Shown in pieces: positions 1 to 8,509 of a stretch of DNA of 64,000 nt. Each line of letters starts with the position of its first letter. The first letter of the stretch is position 1. Under the pieces are notes generated by a model. That model saw only the letters and a list, made by a program, of their open reading frames with translations. It was not told the DNA's origin and ran no database searches. Made by a program: the position numbers and the translations under genes. Origin of the DNA: Naumannella halotolerans (lineage in GTDB: Bacteria; Actinomycetota; Actinomycetes; Propionibacteriales; Propionibacteriaceae); assembly GCF_004364645.1 (NCBI RefSeq), contig NZ_SOAW01000003.1, forward strand, positions 290,726 to 354,725. Reading direction: 5' to 3'.

Positions 1-172
1 CCCCTTGCCGGGCGGGTCCCTCCAGGACGAGTTCGACCCGGTCGACGGTGGACAGCCGGGCATCGACCAGGCATCGATGGAGTCGGTACGCAGCCGCTGC
101 CCGATCCCTCCACCAGCCATCGGGAACCGAACCGACCACATTCGCGCTGTCGATGATCATCACGCTGCTCAT
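1..172 (-). CDS. NYN/PIN-like 'NTP pyrophosphohydrolase' family protein, partial
   Basis: Read from an ATG at 172 down to base 1, so the gene runs out of the window on the left. The first residues read MSSVMIIDSANVVGSVPDGW, followed by WRDRAAAAYRL. The IDSANVVGSVPDGWWRDRA pattern is typical of a small actinobacterial family usually annotated as NTP pyrophosphohydrolase or YacP/NYN-like nuclease. The Asp in the first strand (IDSANV) is the sort of acidic residue these folds use for metal binding. Only about 57 residues are visible, so the function is by family resemblance only. A G-rich stretch just before the ATG could serve as ribosome binding site. Confidence 0.55.
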   Translation of the reverse strand, partial: MSSVMIIDSANVVGSVPDGWWRDRAAAAYRLHRCLVDARLSTVDRVELVLEGPARQG

Positions 173-204
173 CGACGACCCCCGATCGGTGCGTACCCCG
201 AAGA

Positions 205-405
205 TCAGGAACTGCGAACATGGTCGACCACCGCAGCATCGAACCCATCCGCCGGGGTGCGGCCGGTGCCGAACGGGCCCGGAATCGGGATGATCATCAG
301 CGGCGCAGGAGCTTTTCCGCCGATCATCCCCGCGGGGGATTCGGAAAGGCCGCAGGCCTCGGTCCTGGGGTGGCTGACTGCGGGTGTGCCGAAGTGGGTG
401 TGCAT
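205..405 (-). CDS. small hypothetical protein, 66 aa
   Basis: A short reading frame starting at ATG 405, preceded by GAGGAG at a normal spacing, and stopping at 205, 32 bases before the partial gene at 172. The product starts MHTHFGTPAVSHPRTEACGL and has a Gly/Pro-rich middle (PLMIIPIPGPFGTG). It has no transmembrane helix and no motif I recognise. The good ribosome binding site is the main support. The 220 bases between it and rlmB show no other convincing gene. Confidence 0.35.
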   Translation of the reverse strand: MHTHFGTPAVSHPRTEACGLSESPAGMIGGKAPAPLMIIPIPGPFGTGRTPADGFDAAVVDHVRSS

Positions 406-625
406 GGGGGGCTCCTCGAATCGGTATCTCATCCGGCCGGCGAGTGACCGGCAGTCACCGGCCGTACCGGATTCGCCACGAGGTGCGAAGCGGACGGGAT
501 CGGCAACCGATAGGAAGACTATCAGGTGAGGCCCGTGGTCGTGTCGAATCCTCGCCCAGCATGGATCGGGGTACGAGCGTGGCCGGTCTCGAGATGGTCG
601 ACCGGAATGCTGTCGGGAGGTGGGT

Positions 626-1573
626 TCAGCTGCGGTGGCGGCTGACCTCGTACAGCGCGATACCGGCCGCGACACCGGCGTTGAGGGACTCGACCTCCAC
701 CGCGATCGGGATCGAGGCCAGTACGTCACAGTGCTCGCGTACCAGTCGGGCCAGACCGTCGCCCTCGCTGCCGACGACCAGCACCACGGGGCCGTCGAGA
801 CCGGCGACCTCGGAGATGTCGGTCGAATCCTCCTCACCGGCCAGCCCGACGATCGTGAACCCCGCCTTGGCATAGGCGGCCAGGGTGCGGTTCAGGTTGG
901 TGGCGCGGGCGATCGGCAGTCGTGCCGCAGCGCCGGCGGAGGTCTTCCAGGCGGCAGCGGTCATCTGGGCCGAGCGGCGTTCGGGAATGATCATGCCCTC
1001 GGCGCCGAAGGCGGCCGCCGATCGGACGATCGCGCCCAGGTTGCGAGGGTCGGTGATCGAATCCAGTGCCACGACCAGCCCGGGGCTGTCACCGGCGATG
1101 ATCGAGTCCAGCAATTCCTCGGGATGGGCATAGGTGAACTCGGGAAGACGCAGCGCCACGCCCTGGTGCACCGCGCCGCCGGTCATCCGATCCAGTTCTG
1201 CCCGGGTCACCTGCAGCATCGAGATGCCGTTGTCGGCGGTGAACTTGAAGATCTCCCGCAACCGGTCGTCGCGTTCGAGCCCCTCGGCCACATAGGCGGC
1301 ACGGATCGGGATCTCGGCCAGGAGCGATTCCAGTACCGGGTTCCGGCCGACGATCCACTCCGCCCCCGTGGCCTTCGGGGTCCGCCGCTGCGAACTCGCC
1401 GCCCGCTTCTCGGCGGCCTTCTTCGTCCGGTGTGCCTTGTGGTACACCCGATCCTCCGCCCGCGGAGTCGGCCCCTTGCCCTCCAGACCACGGCGGACCC
1501 GGCCGCCGGAGCCGGCGGTATTGCCCTTGCCCTTCTTGCGGACTGCCCCTCGGCGCTGCGAATTTCCTGCCAT
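626..1573 (-). CDS. rlmB: 23S rRNA (guanosine-2'-O-)-methyltransferase, TrmH/SpoU family
   Basis: A 315-residue SPOUT methyltransferase expected to 2'-O-methylate a guanosine of 23S rRNA using SAM. The N-terminal 65 residues are Lys/Arg/Gly-rich, as in actinobacterial RlmB proteins. A substrate-binding domain follows ([13 protein letters not shown], about residue 73). The three SpoU motifs are visible: [28 protein letters not shown] and [20 protein letters not shown], which form the trefoil-knot SAM site. The gene lies 31 bases downstream of cysS on the same strand, the order seen in many actinobacteria, so co-transcription is likely. The close homologue TrmH of tRNA is the only realistic alternative. 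Confidence 0.9.
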   Translation of the reverse strand: MAGNSQRRGAVRKKGKGNTAGSGGRVRRGLEGKGPTPRAEDRVYHKAHRTKKAAEKRAASSQRRTPKATGAEWIVGRNPVLESLLAEIPIRAAYVAEGLERDDRLREIFKFTADNGISMLQVTRAELDRMTGGAVHQGVALRLPEFTYAHPEELLDSIIAGDSPGLVVALDSITDPRNLGAIVRSAAAFGAEGMIIPERRSAQMTAAAWKTSAGAAARLPIARATNLNRTLAAYAKAGFTIVGLAGEEDSTDISEVAGLDGPVVLVVGSEGDGLARLVREHCDVLASIPIAVEVESLNAGVAAGIALYEVSRHRS

Positions 1574-1604
1574 GTGATCAAGAACTCTCTGTGCTGCGAG
1601 GCCC

Positions 1605-3023
1605 TCAGGCCTGCTTGGACAGCGACCAGGTGGTGCCGTCGCGGGTGTCGGTCAGCTCGATCCCCAGAGCTGACAGTTGGTTGCGGATCTCGTCGGCGCG
1701 GCTGTAATCTCTTGCCTGCTTAGCCTCGGCGCGGTCGTTGATCAACCGCTCGACCAGTGCGTCGACGATCGGTTCGAGTTGATCACCGCCACCCGAAGCC
1801 CGGTCCCAGATGGGATCAGCCGGGTTCAGGCCGAAGACGTCGAGCATCGCCCGTACCTCGGCAAGGCGGAGCGAGACCGTCAACAGATCGCGGGCGTTGA
1901 GGGCGGAATTGCCGTCCCGGATCGTCTCGTAGAGCACCGCGAAGGCCTTCGGTGTTCCCAGATCGTCATTCATCGCCTCGACGAAGGCATCGGGCAGGAC
2001 GACTGCGCTGACATCCTCGGACAGGGCATCGGCAGCCCGGTCGAGGAAGGAGTCGATCCGCTCCAGCGAGGCCGTCGCCTCGGACAGTGAATCGTCGGAG
2101 AACTCGATCGCCGACCGGTAGTGGGGGGCGGCCAGATACATCCGCACCGCCCGGGGTGGGTAGTGCTTCACGACCTCACTGACGAGCGCACCGTTGCCGA
2201 GCGATTTCGACATCTTCTCCCCGGCCGCGGTCACCCAGTTGTTGTGCATCCAGTACCGGGCGAAGGGTTTGCCGGCGGCGCGGGACTGGGCGAGTTCGTT
2301 CTCGTGATGGGGGAAACGCAGGTCGAGGCCGCCGCCATGGACGTCGAAGGTGTCGCCGAGATACTTCCCGGCCATCGCCGAGCACTCCAGGTGCCAGCCG
2401 GGACGTCCGCGACCCCACGGAGAGGGCCACGACGCCGTCCACGGCTCCTCGGGTTTGTGCCCCTTCCAGAGGGCGAAGTCACGCGGATCCCGCTTGCCCC
2501 GGGGATCGGCATCGGCCGCCGGCTCCATGTCGTCGACCTTCTGCCCGGAGAGTTCGCCGTAGGCCGGCCAGGACTTCACGTCGAAGTAGACATCCCCGGA
2601 GCCGTCGGTGGCCGGATAGGCATGACCGCGCTCGATCAAGGCCGCGACCAGTTCCAACATCTCCGGGATGTGCCCGGTGGCTCGTGGCTCGTAGGTGGGC
2701 GGGATGCATCCGAGGGCTGCGTAGGCGTCGTGCAGCTCGCGCTCGAAATGATAGGCATGCGCCCACCAGGGCACACCCGCCTGGGCGGACTTGCTGAGGA
2801 TCTTGTCGTCGATGTCGGTGACATTGGCGATCACCGTCACCTCGTACCCCTGCACCGCCAGCCAGCGGCGCAGCACGTCGAAGACGACCTCCTTGCGAAT
2901 GTGACCCAGATGCGGCGCCGACTGCACGGTGAGCCCACAGTGGTAGATCGACACCTTGCCCGGTTCGAGCGGGACGAAGTCTCGTACCTCACGGGTTGCT
3001 GAGTCATACAGGCGCAGGGTCAC
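1605..3023 (-). CDS. cysS: cysteinyl-tRNA synthetase
   Basis: A 472-residue class I aminoacyl-tRNA synthetase charging tRNA-Cys. The HIGH-type motif is HLGHIR in [18 protein letters not shown] near the N-terminus, and the KMSKS motif is complete (KMSKSLGN). The zinc-binding region (WHLECSAMA ... [14 protein letters not shown]) is typical of CysS. Full length and the anticodon-binding C-terminal part argue against MshC, the shorter mycothiol cysteine ligase paralogue. The start is GTG at 3023 (MTLRLYDS). It precedes rlmB on the same strand. Confidence 0.92.
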   Translation of the reverse strand: MTLRLYDSATREVRDFVPLEPGKVSIYHCGLTVQSAPHLGHIRKEVVFDVLRRWLAVQGYEVTVIANVTDIDDKILSKSAQAGVPWWAHAYHFERELHDAYAALGCIPPTYEPRATGHIPEMLELVAALIERGHAYPATDGSGDVYFDVKSWPAYGELSGQKVDDMEPAADADPRGKRDPRDFALWKGHKPEEPWTASWPSPWGRGRPGWHLECSAMAGKYLGDTFDVHGGGLDLRFPHHENELAQSRAAGKPFARYWMHNNWVTAAGEKMSKSLGNGALVSEVVKHYPPRAVRMYLAAPHYRSAIEFSDDSLSEATASLERIDSFLDRAADALSEDVSAVVLPDAFVEAMNDDLGTPKAFAVLYETIRDGNSALNARDLLTVSLRLAEVRAMLDVFGLNPADPIWDRASGGGDQLEPIVDALVERLINDRAEAKQARDYSRADEIRNQLSALGIELTDTRDGTTWSLSKQA

Positions 3024-3170
3024 CGGACCAGCCTATCGGTGCTGGGCGATCGCGGCCGATCGTGGGCGAGCTCACATGCCGGTCGGAATGACCCTTGAAC
3101 GGTCAATCGTTGCACCGGAAGCGGTCGCAACCCCCGCGGCCGCCTGTCTATTGCTTGAGGAGTTCGTGGA

Positions 3171-3725
3171 ATGAAGATCGCGATCATCAACGGATCGATC
3201 CGCCAAGGCCGGTCCAGTGACGGTGTCGTCGACTGGGTGGCCGCACAGGCCGCCGAACACGGGGGTGCCGACTTCGAGGTCGTCGACCTCGCCGCGTTCA
3301 ACGTTCCGCTGCTGACCAGCCCGGTGATCCCGGGGATGGCCAACAAGCAGTACGACGACCCGGCGGTGCAGGCCTGGTCGGACGCGATCGACGCCTTCGA
3401 CGGGTTCATCCTGGTCACCCCTGAGTACAACCACGGCGTACCCGGTGCGCTGAAGAACGCCTTCGACTCGCTGTCGGGTGAGTGGCAGCGCAAGACCATT
3501 GCCTTCGTCTCCTACGGCGCCGACAACGGCGTCCGGGCAGTGGAGCAGTGGCGCCAGATCGTGGCGAACTTCTCCATGCACGACATCCGCACACAGCTCT
3601 CGCTGGGTCTGTTCACCGACTTCGCCGACGGCAAGTTCGCCCCGCAGGAGCGCCGTGCCGGCGAGGCCAAGAACCTGTTCGACGACCTGCTGAAGACCAC
3701 CGAGTTCTTCGAGAACGCGAACTGA
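3171..3725 (+). CDS. NADPH-dependent FMN reductase (flavodoxin fold)
   Basis: A 184-residue cytosolic flavoprotein of the FMN_red family, which reduces FMN, quinones or azo compounds with NAD(P)H. The phosphate-binding loop GSIRQGRSS lies at residues 9-17, and the family signature PEYNHGVPGALKNAFD lies near residue 85. Length matches the family. It has its own upstream region, divergent from cysS, and a GAGGAGTT-like ribosome binding site before ATG 3171. It is about 34 kb from the halogenases, so a role as their flavin reductase is possible but not indicated by position. Confidence 0.85.
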   Translation: MKIAIINGSIRQGRSSDGVVDWVAAQAAEHGGADFEVVDLAAFNVPLLTSPVIPGMANKQYDDPAVQAWSDAIDAFDGFILVTPEYNHGVPGALKNAFDSLSGEWQRKTIAFVSYGADNGVRAVEQWRQIVANFSMHDIRTQLSLGLFTDFADGKFAPQERRAGEAKNLFDDLLKTTEFFENAN

Positions 3726-3794
3726 TCGTTCCGCGTCTCTGGGCATGACTGCCCCAGACTCTCGCGCCGCCGGTGATCCCGGCGCGAACCCATC

Positions 3795-3873
3795 ACACCG
3801 CTGGTGTGGCTCCAGAACGCGAAATCGCGCCCATGGGCACCGAGATCGTGATCTGGAGCCGCGTCAGCGGTGT
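3795..3873. repeat. imperfect 79-bp inverted repeat centred on CCCATGGG
   Basis: The two halves pair around the 8-base palindrome CCCATGGG at 3830-3837. The outer parts are the best matches: ACACCGCTG and GGCTCCAGA on the left are mirrored by TCTGGAGCC and CAGCGGTGT on the right. It lies just after the FMN reductase stop and before a broken DUF559 gene. A related half copy lies at 4631-4663, so this looks like a dispersed palindromic element rather than a simple terminator. Confidence 0.6.
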
Positions 3874-3954
3874 TGTCGTTCCTGGACGAGGTGTCGTCGC
3901 TTCGTCTCCCGTCGGGCCCGGTCGATGCCCGGCCCGCCATGGCCAGGCAGCAAC

Positions 3955-4512
3955 CGGTGGTTCGACTTCAGCCAGGCTCGGATCCCGGCGGAGTACGTCC
4001 TCGTCTTCGAAGGGGTGCGGTGTACCTCGCCTGCGTTCACCGCCCTGGAACTGGCCGCGACCGACGGCGGTGAGGCCATCGACACCGCGCTCCGCCTCCG
4101 GGCGGCGCGTCTGGATCAGCTGTGGGCCGCATTGGCCGCGACCTCCGGGCGATCGGGGAATGCCGTGCGCCGGACCGTCCTGCAGGACTCCCGTGACGAA
4201 CCGTGGTCGGCTGCCGAGCGGCTGGCACACCGACTGCTCCGCTCCGCCGGTATCCGCGGGTGGGCCGCGAATGGCCCGATCGTGGTGGCAGGTTCCCGCT
4301 ACTTCGGTGACATCGTCTTCCGTACCCGGCGGTTGGTGCTGGAGATCGACGGCTCGGGCACCCATGCCGACCCGGCGGCCTTCCAGACGGACCGAAGTCG
4401 ACAGAACGTGTTGGTCAACGCCGGCTGGCGGGTGCTCCGCTTCACCTGGGCGGACCTGAACGATCACCCGGAGGCGTTCATCAGCACGGTACGCACGGCA
4501 CTGCGTCGTTGA
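3955..4512 (+). pseudogene. DUF559 (Vsr-like endonuclease fold) protein, 5'-truncated remnant
   Basis: The last about 185 codons match the complete DUF559 protein at 14051-14851. Shared blocks are EPWSAAERLAHRLLRSA, YFGDIVF..RRLVLEIDG and NVLVNAGWRVLRFTW. The family belongs to the restriction-endonuclease-like nucleases. The N-terminal half of the family, about 100 residues present in the 14 kb copy, is missing here. Upstream the frame stays open to 3745, but the translation there is Arg-rich, runs through the palindromic repeat and has no similarity. I read this as a gene whose 5' part was lost, perhaps with the repeat insertion; expression from a later start cannot be excluded. Confidence 0.6.
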
Positions 4513-4630
4513 CACAGGACAGGTACCCACGACCGCAATCGGATGCCCGCCGAATCCTCGGCGCCCCCTCCGTCCTCGAGCACGCCGCTGAAGTGGCGCG
4601 AGCGGGCAGATCGGTTTGCAGAGCGGCCGG

Positions 4631-4663
4631 GTTTCGGGAGCTGGAGCCACGTCAGCGGTGTTG
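4631..4663. repeat. half copy of the palindromic element
   Basis: The bases around 4640-4662 (CTGGAGCCACGTCAGCGGTG) closely match the right arm of the inverted repeat at 3795-3873, with CGCG changed to CACG. The two copies flank the DUF559 remnant, which fits element-mediated decay of that gene. The remainder of 4513-4779 contains nothing else I recognise. Confidence 0.5.
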
Positions 4664-4779
4664 GCCAGCGGCGGTGTCGTTCGCCAGATCAGCGCTCGAG
4701 GACAGTCTGTGTCCGGACCGACCTCGATGCTGGTTCTGCAGCCGAAGAACGGCTGACACCCGTAGGTGAGGGAGACACC

Positions 4780-5298
4780 ATGAATGCCGACGACGGAGCG
4801 TTGACCCAGGAGCGGTTCGATCTGCTCGAATCCCTGTCGACCCAGCGGAAGTTCGTCCTGCAGACCGCATCGGGGCTCAGCGACCAGCAGGCGCGCGAAC
4901 GGTCGACGATCAGCGAGCTGACGATCGGCGGGATCATCAAGCACCTCACCGCCGTCGAGCGGGAGTGGTGTGACTTCATCGTGAACGGGCCGGCCCCCGA
5001 GGCTGAACCGGACGAGGCCGCCATGGCTGCCTGGGCCGATCAGTTCGTGATGGCTGAGCAGCAGACGCTGGCCGAGATCGTGAGCGGGTACGAAAGGGCC
5101 GCGGCGGCCACCGATGAGCTGGTACGGACTGCCGACCTTGATCATTCCCACCCGTTGCCGGCGGCGCCCTGGTTCCCACCGGGAGCCCGGCGCAGCGCCC
5201 GACGGGTCTTCGTGCATCTGATCGGTGAGATCGCCCAGCATTCCGGTCACGCCGACATCATCCGGGAGGCGATCGACGGCTCGAAGACGATGGGGTGA
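4780..5298 (+). CDS. DinB-family protein (DUF664-type)
   Basis: A 172-residue four-helix DinB/YfiT-like protein. Many relatives are mycothiol- or bacillithiol-dependent transferases or of unknown role. Visible signs are the early helix with ERFDLLESLSTQRKFVLQTA, then LTIGGIIKHLTAVEREWCDF, whose His lies at a usual metal-ligand position, and HLIGEIAQHSGHADIIREAI near the C-terminus with the second and third His ligands. The start is ATG 4780, because GAGGGAGAC lies just upstream and the frame upstream has no family similarity. Confidence 0.75.
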   Translation: MNADDGALTQERFDLLESLSTQRKFVLQTASGLSDQQARERSTISELTIGGIIKHLTAVEREWCDFIVNGPAPEAEPDEAAMAAWADQFVMAEQQTLAEIVSGYERAAAATDELVRTADLDHSHPLPAAPWFPPGARRSARRVFVHLIGEIAQHSGHADIIREAIDGSKTMG

Positions 5299-5390
5299 GG
5301 ACGGCCGCCGGGGCTGGTGTCGACCGGACAGGTGGGTGACCGGCCGCCGTCGACAGAGGTCGGGTGCGGATGCGGATCGAGTGCCCGAGG

Positions 5391-6353
5391 TCAGGGGATC
5401 GTGATGACCTGACCGGCGTAGGACAGACCGCCGCCGAAACCGAAGAGCAGGGTCTTCGAGCCCGGCTTCAGCGGGTCATCGGACTCCTGCAGCTTCGACA
5501 GCGCCAGCGGGATCGAGGCAGCCGAGGTGTTGCCGGAGACGGTCACATCGGTGGCGATCCGGGCCTGCGGGGCACCGATCTTCGCCGCCAGCGGCTCGAT
5601 GATCCGCAGATTGGCCTGGTGCAGCACGATCGCATCCAGCTCGGTCGGCTCCAGTCCGGCCTTGACGATGATGCCCTTCACGATTTCCGGCAGGGTACGC
5701 GTGGTCCAGCGGTAGACGGCATTGCCGTTCTGGGCGAACTTGTAATTGTCCACCGCCTCGATCCGTACCGCATCGGACAACGTCGGCACCGCACCCCAGA
5801 CCACGGGGGAGATCCCGTCGGTCTCCGAGGCCTCGATCAACACCGCGCCGGCACCGTCGGCGGTCAGCACACAGGTGGAGCGATCGGTGAAGTCGGTGAA
5901 ATCGGTCAGCTTCTCGGCCCCGATGACCAGGGCGCGGGTGGCCGCGCCGGCCATGATCGCCTGCTGTGCGACCGCCACCGAGTGGCTGAAACCGGAACAG
6001 GCGGTGTTCACGTCCAGTGCTGCGGGGTTGTGCTCCATCCCCAGGCCGGTGGCCACCCGGGCGGCGGTGTTCGGCGAACGGTCCTGGGCGGTGCAGGTGG
6101 CGACCACGATCATGTCGATGTCGGTGAGCTCGGTCGGATGCTTGGCCAACAGGTTCCGCGCCGCGGCCAGGGCCATGTCGGCAACGGTTTCCTCCGGCCC
6201 GGCCCAACGCCGTTCGCGGATGCCGACTCGCTGGGTGATCCACTCATCGGATGTCTCAACCATCGTCTCCAACTCGGAGTTGGGGACGACCCGGCTGGGC
6301 TGATGATGACCTGTGGCGACGATGCGAGTTCCCGGCATTGCACCATTGTCCAC
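5391..6353 (-). CDS. fabH: 3-oxoacyl-ACP synthase III (KAS III)
   Basis: A 320-residue thiolase-fold condensing enzyme that starts fatty acid chains from an acyl-CoA and malonyl-ACP. The Cys-His-Asn triad is complete: NTACSGF, HQANLRI and SGNTSAASIP. The C-terminal GFGGGLSYAG motif is also present. It stands alone, without acpP, fabD or fabF next to it, so it may be a second KAS III with a special primer choice. It has no link in position to the polyketide cluster 20 kb away. Confidence 0.85.
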   Translation of the reverse strand: MDNGAMPGTRIVATGHHQPSRVVPNSELETMVETSDEWITQRVGIRERRWAGPEETVADMALAAARNLLAKHPTELTDIDMIVVATCTAQDRSPNTAARVATGLGMEHNPAALDVNTACSGFSHSVAVAQQAIMAGAATRALVIGAEKLTDFTDFTDRSTCVLTADGAGAVLIEASETDGISPVVWGAVPTLSDAVRIEAVDNYKFAQNGNAVYRWTTRTLPEIVKGIIVKAGLEPTELDAIVLHQANLRIIEPLAAKIGAPQARIATDVTVSGNTSAASIPLALSKLQESDDPLKPGSKTLLFGFGGGLSYAGQVITIP

Positions 6354-6627
6354 CTTTTTGGCCGGTACGCGCCGCAGGGGTCCGAGTACCGCTGCGGGCC
6401 GTCCCGGTCGGCCAGTTCACCACGCAGGCACGGGCCTGGTACTCGCGATGGCTCCCGATGATGCAGGACCGCCGTCGACGTCGTGGGGGCGGCCGCAGAC
6501 CGCCCGACGACACGAGCGCAGCCTCCACGGGGCGCCGCCGGAGCGGGGGAGTCCGAGGGATTGAAAGGTGGGGATCCCACGACACGGTTCAGTTCAGGAC
6601 ACCCGGCGGACATCTGGCCCCGGGTGG

Positions 6628-7218
6628 TCAGCGCTTGACCGCGGCGACCACCAACTGGGCCAGTTGGGCATAGGCCTCGGAATCGGTCAGGCCGGTGGCC
6701 TCCTGCATCGACCCGCTGCCGATCCGCTTCATCGTCGCCGAGACGATCTCGGAGACGAAGGCCGCATTGGTGTCGTCACGGAAACTGCCCTTGGCCGTAC
6801 CCTCCTGGATCAGTTCCCGGATCCGCATCGAGGCCCAGGCCGTGTTCGCCAGGTACACCTCGTGGGTGGGTGGAAAATCGGCCATATCGGTCAAGAACTC
6901 CCGCGATGCCGGGCGCAGCGCCTCCGAGACCGCGGTCAGGTAGGCGACCACTCGACGCTCGGGGGCGCGGGCCCGTTGCAGCTGCTTCTCCACGTACTCC
7001 GTCGCGCCCTTGAAGAACAGCCGAACGATGCTGGTCGCCAGTTGCTCCTTGGACTGGGCCAACGCGTACAGGGTGCGCTTCGAGCACCCCAGCCGCACCG
7101 TCAGATCGTCCATCGTGAAGTGCGCGAACCCCTCGGCGAGCATCAGCTCGAGCAGTTCGTCGCGCAGCTCGGACTGGCGACCGGTGAGTCGCACGCGCGG
7201 AAACTGCAGACGGGCCAT
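6628..7218 (-). CDS. TetR-family transcriptional regulator
   Basis: A 196-residue repressor-type protein. The N-terminal helix-turn-helix reads FAHFTMDDLTVRLGCSKRTLYA, followed by the TetR-type helix 4 (LAQSKEQLATSIV). The C-terminal ligand-binding half is Ala/Glu-rich. The start chosen is ATG 7218 (MARLQFPR), because the longer frame upstream has a non-family N-terminus. It is divergent from the acyl-CoA dehydrogenase gene 110 bases away and probably controls it in response to an acyl-CoA. Confidence 0.8.
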   Translation of the reverse strand: MARLQFPRVRLTGRQSELRDELLELMLAEGFAHFTMDDLTVRLGCSKRTLYALAQSKEQLATSIVRLFFKGATEYVEKQLQRARAPERRVVAYLTAVSEALRPASREFLTDMADFPPTHEVYLANTAWASMRIRELIQEGTAKGSFRDDTNAAFVSEIVSATMKRIGSGSMQEATGLTDSEAYAQLAQLVVAAVKR

Positions 7219-7327
7219 GGGCCAAGAGTCTAGAGCGCGCCGCTGGCACACAGCACCGGCGCCATGACTGGCACTCGGACCGGTACTGCCGTAGCGTTCG
7301 CAGTACCGGTGCTGGAGGAGACGAGGA

Positions 7328-8476
7328 ATGCGACCCAGAGTTCAACGGCTGCTGCCCAACGACGACGCGGCCGAGATGGTCAGCGTGGTGGCTGATTTCG
7401 CCCGCGCCGAGCTGGAGGCAGCCGCGGCCCAGGGCGAGGAGGCGGCGAAGTTCCCCGAGAAGGCCTATCTGCGGTTGGCCGAGCTCGGCGTGCTGGGGAT
7501 GGCCTATCCGGAGGCCGACGGCGGACTCGGTCGGCCCTATGAGGTCTACCTGCAGGCGTTGGAGGAGATCGCCGCGGCCTGGTTCTCGGTCGGTGTGGGC
7601 GTCTCGGTGCACACCATGTCGGCCTGGCCGTTGGCCCATGTCGGTACGCCGCAGCAGCGATCCGCCTGGTTGCCGGGAATGCTCAACGGCGGCGGCATCG
7701 GTGGGTACGCGCTGAGCGAGCCGCAGGCCGGTTCCGACATCTCGGCCATCACCACCCGGGCGACGAAGACCGACGGCGGGTGGCGGATCAACGGGACCAA
7801 GGCATGGATCACCAATGGCGGGTATGCCGATCACTACACCCTGTTCGCCCGGACCGGGGAGGCTCATCACGACCTGAGTTGCTTCCTGGTCCCCGGTGAT
7901 GCTCCCGGTCTCAGCGCCGCGGCGCCGGAGAAGAAGATGGGGATGACTGGTTCGCCGACCGCCATGCTGCATCTCGACGATGTCGAGATCGATCATGATC
8001 GGCTGATCGGCGAGATCAACGGTGGTGCGCGGATCGCTTTGTCTGCATTGGATTCCGGCCGTTTGGGCATTGCCGCCTGTGCCACCGGATTGGCTCAGGC
8101 AGCACTTGATCATGCGGTTGCCCATGCCCGCGAACGCGAACAGTTCGGTCGACCGATCAGCGATTTCCAGGGAATGCAGTTCCTCCTCGCCGAGATGGCC
8201 GCGGCAGTGGACAGTTCGCGGGCGACGTACCTGATGGCCGCACGAAAGCGCGACGCCGGCATGGACTTCACCCGTGATGCCGCGGTGGCGAAACTGACCT
8301 GCACCGATTCCGCGATGAAGGTGACCACCGATGCCGTGCAGGTGCTCGGTGGGTACGGATACACCCGCGACTTCCCGGTCGAGCGGTTCATGCGGGAGGC
8401 CAAGATCACCCAGATCTTCGAGGGCACCAACCAGATCCAGCGGTTGGTGATCGCTCGTCAACTGGCCAGGTCCTGA
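7328..8476 (+). CDS. acyl-CoA dehydrogenase
   Basis: A 382-residue FAD enzyme making the first oxidation of acyl-CoA beta-oxidation. Visible family signatures are GGYALSEPQAGSDISAI (flavin and substrate binding), ISDFQGMQFLLAEMA, VQVLGGYGYTRDFPVERFMR and the C-terminal EGTNQIQRLVIARQL. The catalytic base is expected in the region of IFEGTNQI, where short- and medium-chain family members have Glu. The start has GAGGAGACGAGGA just before ATG. The divergent TetR gene is its likely regulator. Confidence 0.88.
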   Translation: MRPRVQRLLPNDDAAEMVSVVADFARAELEAAAAQGEEAAKFPEKAYLRLAELGVLGMAYPEADGGLGRPYEVYLQALEEIAAAWFSVGVGVSVHTMSAWPLAHVGTPQQRSAWLPGMLNGGGIGGYALSEPQAGSDISAITTRATKTDGGWRINGTKAWITNGGYADHYTLFARTGEAHHDLSCFLVPGDAPGLSAAAPEKKMGMTGSPTAMLHLDDVEIDHDRLIGEINGGARIALSALDSGRLGIAACATGLAQAALDHAVAHAREREQFGRPISDFQGMQFLLAEMAAAVDSSRATYLMAARKRDAGMDFTRDAAVAKLTCTDSAMKVTTDAVQVLGGYGYTRDFPVERFMREAKITQIFEGTNQIQRLVIARQLARS

Positions 8477-8509
8477 CCTCGCGAACGTGACCGATGCCTG
8501 ACGGAGGGC

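Noticed and set aside
3171..3725. Partner flavin reductase of the halogenases
   Set aside because: The enzyme class could fit, but it lies in the core chromosome more than 30 kb away, on the other side of the junction.
6776..8461. 561-codon minus-strand open frame opposite the acyl-CoA dehydrogenase
   Set aside because: No recognisable domain in its own part, and it runs in a wrong frame through the TetR gene; a shadow.
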